Positions 57,801 through 64,000 of a stretch of DNA of 64,000 nt are shown here, in pieces (position 1 is the first letter of the stretch; each line of letters starts with the position of its first letter). Made by a program: the position numbers and the translations under genes. The notes under the pieces are model-generated. The model was not told the origin of the DNA and searched no databases. It worked only from the letters and a program-made list of their open reading frames with translations. Origin of the DNA: Pigmentiphaga litoralis (GTDB lineage: Bacteria > Pseudomonadota > Gammaproteobacteria > Burkholderiales > Burkholderiaceae_B); assembly GCF_013408655.1 (NCBI RefSeq), contig NZ_JACCBP010000002.1:310001-374000 (forward strand), read 5' to 3'.

Positions 57801-59416
57801 CCGGACGTCAATTCGCGGTGATGGCAGACAGCTCGTACACCGTTCGTATGGAAGAAAGCGCGGATATCGAAGCCTTGCTTGCCAGTGTTGAAAGCCGTCT
57901 GGGGCCGGTGTCCGAGGTCTGCCATATGTGGAGTACGGATCCAGCGACAGTTATTCCCGATCCCCATGCCTCGATAACGAAGGGATTCTTCAGTGTGCTG
58001 GCGATCACGCGTGCCTTGGGCAAGGGCGCGCATCGCCCTGTTGTGCTGACCCTGGTGTCGACGGGACTGGAAGACGTCATCGGCACGGAACTCCTATTCG
58101 AAGAACGCGCCATGCTTTACGGACCGCTCAAGGTGATCCCTCAAGAGTACCCGCACATCGCGTGCCGTCTTGTCGACGTGGTGCCTCCCACTACACGTGA
58201 GTCCGCGTCGCGTGTCGCACAGCAGATCGTCAAAGAGATGGAGGACGGCGACAGGACCCGCGTCGTGGCGTACCGCGGTGCGCACCGGTGGGTGAAGACC
58301 TATGACCGCGTAGCTGGCAAGACAGCGGTCGTTCAACGTTTCCGCAAGCACGGTGTGTACCTCATTACGGGGGGGCTGGGCGGCATGGGCCTGGCGTTCG
58401 CAACGTACTTGGCGCAGCACTGGCAAGCACGACTCGTGTTGCTGGCACGCAGTTCACTGCGGGCCCCAAGCACGGCGGTCGCAGATCTTGAACGCTTGGG
58501 GGCGAAGGTGCTCGTGATTCAGGCAGACGTCGCAGACGAAGCCCAACTGCGCGATGCCCTGAAATCCATCGAACGCGACGTTGGTCCGCTGAACGGCGTC
58601 GTCCACGCCGCTGGCATCGCAGGCGGTGGACTGATTGCCAGCAGCACGCCTGCGCAGGCAGACAAGGTATTCGCCGCAAAAGTCCGCGGAACCAAAAAGC
58701 TTCTGTCGCTTCTTGCGGACAAGCCCGTCGACTTCATCGTCCTGTGCTCATCGCTTGCGGGCGTGGCAGGGGGAATAGGCAAGGTCGACTACGCCGCTGC
58801 CAATGCCTACATGGATGCAGCTGCAATGCGCGCTCAGCGTGATGATCGGCGCGTCATCTCGATCGCCTGGGATGGTTGGCGTGGCGTGGGCATGGCGGCG
58901 AGAACCGACATGCCCGAGGGGGCAGGGATTGATCCATCCTCGGGTGTCCTTGCCTTCACGCACATCGTCAACGGAATGGGTGCTCCGCAGATTGTCGTGT
59001 GTCCCGACGACTTGAACGCACGCTTGAACATGGACGTAACCGCCATGCTCGAATTTGCGCAGTCCTCAGTGCCCGCATCCAGGGCGCTTTCTAGCCGATC
59101 GCGTCCTGAGCTTGACGTTGTATTTGTTGAACCATGTGGTGAGTTGGAGACCGGTCTAGCGAGCATATGGACGGACCTGACAGGCGTTTCGCCTGTCGGT
59201 GTACACGACAGCTTATTCGACCTGGGAGGTGACTCTTTGCTCGCTATCAGGGTGTTAGCAAAAGTCCGGGCTGAATACGGGATCGCGATCGATCCTACTG
59301 AATTCTTTAAAGACCCCACAATTTCGGAACTGGCGGCGGTCGTGGAAAGCCGCTTGATCGATGAGATCGAGCTGGAGTGTGATGCATCGTCGGCTGAGGG
59401 ATCGGCTAATGAATAA
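54884..59416 (+). CDS. Type I polyketide synthase module: KS-AT-KR-ACP
   Basis: A 1510-residue single-module PKS. The ketosynthase (about 12-440) has active-site C188 in TVQTACSTS, with HGTGTTLGDP and KTNIGHLDAAAG. The acyltransferase (about 540-860) has S642 in GHSIGEY and the HAFH motif associated with malonyl-CoA. A KR structural part and catalytic KR (about 960-1340) have TGGLGGMG and YAAAN. The ACP has S1451 in LGGDSLLA. DH, ER and methyltransferase are absent, so the unit added is a beta-hydroxy C2. Composition turns AT-richer near the ACP. The next NRPS gene overlaps the stop by eight bases. Confidence 0.93.
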   Translation: MTDPTQHHGVSGLDVAIIGMAGRFPSADNVDALWENLCNGVEAVTRYDDDALAALHVPHELIADPDYVKAGVRLDGVDRFDAAFFGYTPRDAERIDPQHRIFLECAWHALEHAGYDPYRYNGLVGVYAGSGANVYLMRNLLRGGDLEQGTGVAELLGLMSGNMPDALATRVAYKLNLRGPAVTVQTACSTSLMAVHTACQALLGHECDMALAGGVSLNLLQNGGYRYQAGAIFSPDGHCRAFDAKAAGTLQGSGAALVVLKRLADAVRDGDIIHAVIKGSAANNDGSEKVGFTAPSVNGQAAVIRAAQEVADVSADSIGYVEAHGTGTTLGDPIEVAALTQAFRASTARTQYCAIGSVKTNIGHLDAAAGVTGLIKATLALKRRTLPPSLNYETPNPQIDFANSPFYVNTVCKPWETDGAVRRAGVSSFGIGGTNVHVILEEAPPHMAADIAAAQPPATALHLLPVSARTGSALKAVMQNLGDALERAHDVTLHDVAHTLRAGRRHMPHRAAVLARSTAAAADALLYRDAATIVEGQILSERPSVAFLFPGQGAQHVGMGKALYDSEPVFRDCIDRCSALLRPHLALDLRDLLFPTADQAVAAAERLAQTAMTQPALFVVEYAMAQWWQHQGIQPDAMLGHSIGEYTAACVAGVFTLEDGLSIVAARGRLLQSMPPGAMLAISLPEKELRAHRYAGCDLAAVNADDLCVLSGPADAIERAEQDLLSRGIGARRLHVSHAFHSAMVEPMLARFEALLATVPLRAPAIPFLSNVTGCWITDDQATSPAYWANHVRSTVRFADGLGVLLEKSDRAVLEVGPGDTLTGLARRHAGVAGRPATASQCHPQRAASNGEQPARCLAQLWVAGVDVQALRGKGAGRRVPLPGYPFERERYWVERAANAHGADRHRDVTPTDDVQRWMYAPVWKRERLDPRQVDAPVTETACVLVVGDAQDLVDAVGKALRASGRSVVRVCAGRQFAVMADSSYTVRMEESADIEALLASVESRLGPVSEVCHMWSTDPATVIPDPHASITKGFFSVLAITRALGKGAHRPVVLTLVSTGLEDVIGTELLFEERAMLYGPLKVIPQEYPHIACRLVDVVPPTTRESASRVAQQIVKEMEDGDRTRVVAYRGAHRWVKTYDRVAGKTAVVQRFRKHGVYLITGGLGGMGLAFATYLAQHWQARLVLLARSSLRAPSTAVADLERLGAKVLVIQADVADEAQLRDALKSIERDVGPLNGVVHAAGIAGGGLIASSTPAQADKVFAAKVRGTKKLLSLLADKPVDFIVLCSSLAGVAGGIGKVDYAAANAYMDAAAMRAQRDDRRVISIAWDGWRGVGMAARTDMPEGAGIDPSSGVLAFTHIVNGMGAPQIVVCPDDLNARLNMDVTAMLEFAQSSVPASRALSSRSRPELDVVFVEPCGELETGLASIWTDLTGVSPVGVHDSLFDLGGDSLLAIRVLAKVRAEYGIAIDPTEFFKDPTISELAAVVESRLIDEIELECDASSAEGSANE

Positions 59417-62400
59417 TCGTGACGCCCTCCAAGCCCGTCGTTCCTCGCTTTCAACTGAAGCGCGCTCTCGACTGCAAGCTCGACTCGGCCGCGGCGACGC
59501 TCACAGATCCACCCGAACCGAGTCAATCGAGCGCAACACTGCCGCTGGGCGACCGCCGCTTTCGCACGCGCAGCAACGTCAGTGGGTACTTTGGCAAATG
59601 GACCCTGCAAGCACTGCGTACCACCTATGCGGTGCACTGACTTTTACCGGCGAGCTCAATGTGCCAGCGCTTCAGACCTGCGTTGGCGCCGTCGTGAGTC
59701 GTCACGATTCCCTGCGCGCAACATTTGAAGAAATATCGGGTGGCGAGATCGGACAAACCGTAAGCGAGTCAGCTGCGTTCCTCTTTGAATGCACTGACCT
59801 TCGTGAATACAGTGATGATGAGCAGCTCATGCGTCTTCAAGCGATAGTTGATCGCGCGACAAGAAAACCTTTCGATCTGCGAACCGGACCGCTGCTACGA
59901 ACAGTTCTGATCCGGACCCGCGAGGATCAGCACCAGTTCGTGGTGGTCATGCACCATATCACCTCAGATGAATGGTCTATACAAATCATCTTGGATGAAT
60001 TGCGCGCTTTCTACGATGCGAGAGTCACCGGCGCGATTCCTCAGTTAGAGGACCCCGAGATCCGATATGCGGATTACGCAGCCTGGCAGCGGCGCTGGGT
60101 GCAAAGTGCAGATTGCGATAAGCAGGTTTCATGGTGGCGCGACTATCTTCGCGATGAACAGTCCGTGTTGGAGCTCGTACCAGACCATCCCCGCAACGCC
60201 GACGGCAAGTACCAAGCCAGCACTTATCGCTTTGATATCGCCGCTGATCTGATCATTGCTCTTTCCGACATGACGCGAAGACGCGGTGGCACGTTGTTCG
60301 TCGCCCTGGCTACGGCTCTTCAAGCGGTCCTGTTTCGGTACACCGGTCAAGAAAGGTTCAACATCGGCATCCCGGTGAGCAATCGCACGCGGGATGAATT
60401 GAGCCGAGTGGTTGGGCTTTTCGTGAATACGGTGGTACTGCGCTCTCGGCTTTGCAACCGCATGTCCCTAAATGAACTGTGGACGTGCACTCGCGATTCA
60501 CTATTCGATATTCAAGCGCGTCAGGAAGTACCTTTCGAAAAACTCGTCGAGCTTACAGATTCGGTTCGTCGTTTAGACAGACAGCCACTGTTTCAAGTGA
60601 TGTTCAACCATCTAAAACGAAAACAGCCAGCCAAGCAATCTTGGCGAGGCGTTACGGTTGAACGATTACTCATAGACGAGCCTGACGCGCAGATCGAACT
60701 GGGCCTTCAAACAATCGAGTCGCACGACGGCAAGGTTGAAGCGTGCATCACATTTGCGAAAGAGCTATTCGAGCCAAGCACCATTGCTCGTTTGGCCAGC
60801 CACTATCTGACCATGCTGCGAGCGCTGTCTGAAGACCCTGACCAAGCAATCGCAGATGTCGAGATGCTCGATCACTCAGAGATTCTGCACCTCAATTCTT
60901 GCGGTCAAGGGGAAACTACCAGCGCTGCGCCTTCAGCTGTGCACAAAGTGTTCGAAGCGATAACGCTTAAGCAACCCCACAGCGTTGCCCTGCTGCTCAA
61001 CGGCGAGTCGATGACTTACGACGCTCTGAACGCAAGGGCCAATCGCCTGGCGCACTTGTTGATCCAAAGAGGGGTGGGGCCGGACACTCTGGTCGGCATC
61101 GCGCTCGACCGATCTTTCGATATGGTCGTAAGCTTGCTTGCCGTTCTGAAAGCTGGGGGCGCCTATGTCCCACTTGATCCCAAGTACCCGAAAGAACGCT
61201 TGGCGCACATGATCCAGGACAGTGGCCTCAATGTACTGATCTCTCGGGTGAATTGTTCTTTTCTGCCTGATACCCAGGCGAAGCCGCAATGCATAGCTAT
61301 CGACGATATTCAGTTGTCCGGTTGCAAAGATAGTGACCCCGTCGTCGAAGGACATCTCGAACAACTGGCTTATGTCATCTATACCTCGGGGTCGACCGGA
61401 CGTCCGAAGGGCGTTGGGGTATCCCACGGTTGCCTGATTCGACATGCAAAAACGATGTCTGATGTATTCGGACTTTCTGCGTGCGATCGCGTTCTTCAGT
61501 TTTCGACGCTTAACTTCGATGGGTGCATCGAGCAAATATTTCCGACGTTGATCAGCGGTGCTGCTTTGGTACTACGTGGTAATGACCTTTGGGACAGCCT
61601 TACCTTTCATCGTTGCCTGCTGCGCGATCAAATCACGGTCGTCGACATCACTACGGCTTATTGGATGGTCCTGGTTCAGGACTTCGTTCGTTTCCGTGTG
61701 AGTTGCCATGGCGCTTTGAGGCAACTTCATATCGGAGGCGAAGCAATGCCCCCAGAAGGACTCAAGGCGTGGCTGAAGGCTGGTCTTGGCCACGTCAGAT
61801 TGCTAAATACGTATGGTCCGACTGAGGCGACCGTAACCGCATCAGTCCTTGATTGCAAACCGTACGTGGACGGGCATATCGACCTGCCGCTCAATATGCC
61901 GATCGGGCGCCCTCTGGCAGGTCGGCAGCTACTTGTGCTTGATCAGAATCTGGTTCAAACGCCTGTCGGGGTTCCTGGGGAACTCTTCATCGGCGGAGAG
62001 CTTCTGGCGCGTGGATACCTTGGACGCCGGGCACTTACCGCAGAAAGGTTTGTCGCCGATCCGTACGGCACCCCGGGCAGCCGGCTCTACCGATCCGGCG
62101 ATCTGGTTCGCTGGGATGCAAATCTCCGTTTGGAGTATCTCGGCCGTGTAGATCACCAGGTAAAGATCCGTGGATTTCGGGTTGAGCTTGGAGAGATTGA
62201 AGCTCAGTTGCTGGCCTTCTCAGGTGTCAGGGAAGCGATCGTGGTGGTGAAACGCGAGCCGGCTGGTGCACGTCTGATCGGCTACGTTTCTACCCAAGCC
62301 GACGCAGCAGTCGTCGGCGACGACTTGCGTCGTTGGTTGGAGTCCAGGTTGCCCGACTACATGGTGCCAAGTGCAATCCTGGTACTGCGAGCTTTGCCCT

Positions 62401-64000
62401 TAAATGCCAATGGCAAAGTGGACCGCCACGCACTGCCGGAGGTTGTCCCAGAGCAATCAGAAGAATACGAGATGCCTCTCGGCGACATGGAAACGGCGTT
62501 GGCTGATTTGTGGGGCGAAATACTGCGGGTTGCAAGCGTAAGTCGAAACGATAACTTCTTCGCCATGGGAGGAAACTCGATAGCTGCGTTGAGATTGACA
62601 GCCCGTATCAAGGCAGACATGCATGTGGAACTGCCGCTGCGTGATGTATTTCAGAACTCGTCTTTGCGATCGCTTGCGTTACACGTCGCCAAGTTGCATA
62701 GCCAACCCGCCGAGATGTTGACCGGGCCGACCACGCGCATCGGACGCCAGTCTTCGCAACCCGTCTCTCCAATGCAGCATCGGCTTTGGCTGACTGAGCG
62801 TATTGGAAGAGGCTCGGCGTCGCAGGGGCCCGCAGCGTACAACATGGCATTGGCTTTAAGGCTGAACGGCGCTTTGAACTCAGACGCACTCAAGATGGCA
62901 ATCGAAGCCGTCGTATTGCGGCATGAGGTACTTCGGACGGTATATCCGGAGGACGACAGCGGGAATCCGGTCGTTGTTATTCAGGCGGCACAGCCACTGG
63001 AGGTGCCGATAGACGTCATTCCGAATGACGCTATGGAAGCAACGGCAAAGGTCGCACAGTTGATAAAACAAACAGCGGACCTGCCTTTCGATCTTGAGAA
63101 CGGTCCGCTGCTGCGCGCTCGGTTGATAAGGTTAAGCAGCAAGAGCCACCTGCTCGTGCTTGCGGTACATCACATCGCTTTCGATGGGTGGTCCGAGTCC
63201 GTCTTCTTTCGTGACCTTGCCGAGTATTACGAAGCGCTGTGCTTGGACCGTAGCGTGGATCTTCCAGCGCTGAACGTCCAATATGCTGACTATGCGGTCT
63301 GGCACAGGAAACATCTTCACGCCACTTTGCTCGAAGCCGCGGCGTTCTGGCAAAAATATCTGTCAGACGCCCCTGCGGTGTCCACACTCAAGCTGGATTT
63401 CCCGCGGCGTCCAGGCGTAACCACTCAGGGCGATGCCGTCACCGTTGTCATACCTGGCAGCACCAGCGACGCAGTCCGCAAAGTCGCTCGCACGAATCGA
63501 ACATCAGTCTTCCTCATTCTGCTTGCAGTCTTCCTTGCCCAAATGCACCGGCTCAGCGAAAAGGACGACTTGGTAGTTGGCACTGATGTTGCAGGACGCG
63601 ATCAGCCCGATCTCGAGGATCTGATTGGCTTCTTCGTGAACGTTGTTCCGATCCGGTCGCGCTGGATGAACGGGGCGAACTTCTGCCAATGGCTCGAACA
63701 AACACAGGCGATGTTTCTGCAAGCCCTTGAGCATGCCTACGTTCCGTTCGACCAGATTATTGGACATGTCAAAGCGCCACGTGGTCGCGGGCACAGTCCC
63801 CTGGTCCAGCTTCTGTTTGTCATGCAAAACGTTCCGCGAAGCAACATCACGATGACTGGCTTGGAAGTCGAAGTCGTTCCGGCTGTCACACGAACATCAA
63901 AGTTCGACCTTGCGGTGTTCGTTAGTGATGATCCGAAGGGCCTGCAAGCAGAGTGGGTCTATTCAAGCGCGCTGTACCGCCGTGAAACGATCGAAAGCTT
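59409..64000 (+). CDS. NRPS: C-A-PCP-C..., truncated by the window edge
   Basis: The frame from ATG 59409 stays open for 1530 codons to the window end. C1 (about 55-490) starts PLSHAQQRQWVLW and has HHITSDE at 182-188 in place of HHxxxDG. The A domain (about 515-1015) has YTSGSTGRPKG, YGPTEAT, GRVDHQVKIRGFR and NGKVDR; its eye-aligned code is DGEDHGTVT plus the invariant Lys, with acidic residues that suggest a basic substrate such as ornithine or lysine. The PCP has Ser1057 in MGGNSIAA. C2 (from about 1115) has HHIAFDG at 1254-1260. GC content is clearly lower than in the first NRPS gene. Confidence 0.92.
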   Translation, partial: MNNRDALQARRSSLSTEARSRLQARLGRGDAHRSTRTESIERNTAAGRPPLSHAQQRQWVLWQMDPASTAYHLCGALTFTGELNVPALQTCVGAVVSRHDSLRATFEEISGGEIGQTVSESAAFLFECTDLREYSDDEQLMRLQAIVDRATRKPFDLRTGPLLRTVLIRTREDQHQFVVVMHHITSDEWSIQIILDELRAFYDARVTGAIPQLEDPEIRYADYAAWQRRWVQSADCDKQVSWWRDYLRDEQSVLELVPDHPRNADGKYQASTYRFDIAADLIIALSDMTRRRGGTLFVALATALQAVLFRYTGQERFNIGIPVSNRTRDELSRVVGLFVNTVVLRSRLCNRMSLNELWTCTRDSLFDIQARQEVPFEKLVELTDSVRRLDRQPLFQVMFNHLKRKQPAKQSWRGVTVERLLIDEPDAQIELGLQTIESHDGKVEACITFAKELFEPSTIARLASHYLTMLRALSEDPDQAIADVEMLDHSEILHLNSCGQGETTSAAPSAVHKVFEAITLKQPHSVALLLNGESMTYDALNARANRLAHLLIQRGVGPDTLVGIALDRSFDMVVSLLAVLKAGGAYVPLDPKYPKERLAHMIQDSGLNVLISRVNCSFLPDTQAKPQCIAIDDIQLSGCKDSDPVVEGHLEQLAYVIYTSGSTGRPKGVGVSHGCLIRHAKTMSDVFGLSACDRVLQFSTLNFDGCIEQIFPTLISGAALVLRGNDLWDSLTFHRCLLRDQITVVDITTAYWMVLVQDFVRFRVSCHGALRQLHIGGEAMPPEGLKAWLKAGLGHVRLLNTYGPTEATVTASVLDCKPYVDGHIDLPLNMPIGRPLAGRQLLVLDQNLVQTPVGVPGELFIGGELLARGYLGRRALTAERFVADPYGTPGSRLYRSGDLVRWDANLRLEYLGRVDHQVKIRGFRVELGEIEAQLLAFSGVREAIVVVKREPAGARLIGYVSTQADAAVVGDDLRRWLESRLPDYMVPSAILVLRALPLNANGKVDRHALPEVVPEQSEEYEMPLGDMETALADLWGEILRVASVSRNDNFFAMGGNSIAALRLTARIKADMHVELPLRDVFQNSSLRSLALHVAKLHSQPAEMLTGPTTRIGRQSSQPVSPMQHRLWLTERIGRGSASQGPAAYNMALALRLNGALNSDALKMAIEAVVLRHEVLRTVYPEDDSGNPVVVIQAAQPLEVPIDVIPNDAMEATAKVAQLIKQTADLPFDLENGPLLRARLIRLSSKSHLLVLAVHHIAFDGWSESVFFRDLAEYYEALCLDRSVDLPALNVQYADYAVWHRKHLHATLLEAAAFWQKYLSDAPAVSTLKLDFPRRPGVTTQGDAVTVVIPGSTSDAVRKVARTNRTSVFLILLAVFLAQMHRLSEKDDLVVGTDVAGRDQPDLEDLIGFFVNVVPIRSRWMNGANFCQWLEQTQAMFLQALEHAYVPFDQIIGHVKAPRGRGHSPLVQLLFVMQNVPRSNITMTGLEVEVVPAVTRTSKFDLAVFVSDDPKGLQAEWVYSSALYRRETIES

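Noticed and set aside
59419..64000. Frameshift or pseudogene after the PKS because short frames overlap there
   Set aside because: The frame from 59409 was translated in full and stays open to the edge with all NRPS motifs in order.

Overview
The window comes from a GC-rich bacterium, most likely a betaproteobacterium of the order Burkholderiales and possibly the Alcaligenaceae. Pointers are three Bug-type periplasmic receptors of tripartite tricarboxylate transporters, a mltD/gloB/methyltransferase/dnaQ neighbourhood, a pobR-pobA pair, and an OrbS/PvdS-type iron-starvation sigma factor. No species is claimed.

Layout. 1-4.9 kb: the end of a sensor kinase with a DctD-like response regulator, then mltD, gloB and a SAM methyltransferase. 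5-12.2 kb: a GntR regulator divergent from a fumarylacetoacetase-family hydrolase and a Bug receptor, then a two-gene RND efflux system. 12.3-16.7 kb: dnaQ, tRNA-Val(CAC), a HipB/HipA pair, a small lipoprotein and a rhomboid protease. 16.9-20.6 kb: pobR, pobA and an OprB-type porin. 20.7-29.1 kb: an operon of alpha/beta hydrolase, amidohydrolase and Bug receptor facing a LysR regulator, then a double-PAS diguanylate cyclase, a HAD phosphatase and a third Bug receptor. 29.1-36.4 kb: a 543-base regulatory gap with perfect palindromes, a 1775-residue trimeric autotransporter adhesin, its TpgA-like partner lipoprotein, and a 13-bp tandem repeat array ended by a strong terminator. 36.4-45.1 kb: a DUF442 protein, a DUF748/AsmA-like envelope protein, a Pat-type protein acetyltransferase and gltX. 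45.1-45.6 kb: tRNA-Ala(GGC), tRNA-Glu(TTC) and tRNA-Asp(GTC) behind a clear promoter.

45.8 kb to the right edge is the standout region, a hybrid NRPS-PKS locus that looks like a lipopeptide siderophore cluster. A cysteine-rich iron-starvation sigma factor with a possible Fur box is followed by a TAAA-N17-CGTC promoter. Behind that promoter lie mbtH, a type II thioesterase, an Sfp-type phosphopantetheinyl transferase, a TauD/SyrP-like dioxygenase, a FAAL-ACP-C-A-PCP synthetase, a KS-AT-KR-ACP polyketide synthase, and a C-A-PCP-C synthetase cut by the window edge. The first A domain carries a serine code. By colinearity the start of the product is a fatty acyl-Ser extended by one malonyl unit and reduced to a beta-hydroxy (statine-like) residue, followed by an amino acid whose binding pocket is acidic. 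Base composition drops sharply near 59.1 kb inside the PKS, which suggests the line was assembled from parts of different origin. Later modules, the release domain, export and uptake genes lie outside the window.
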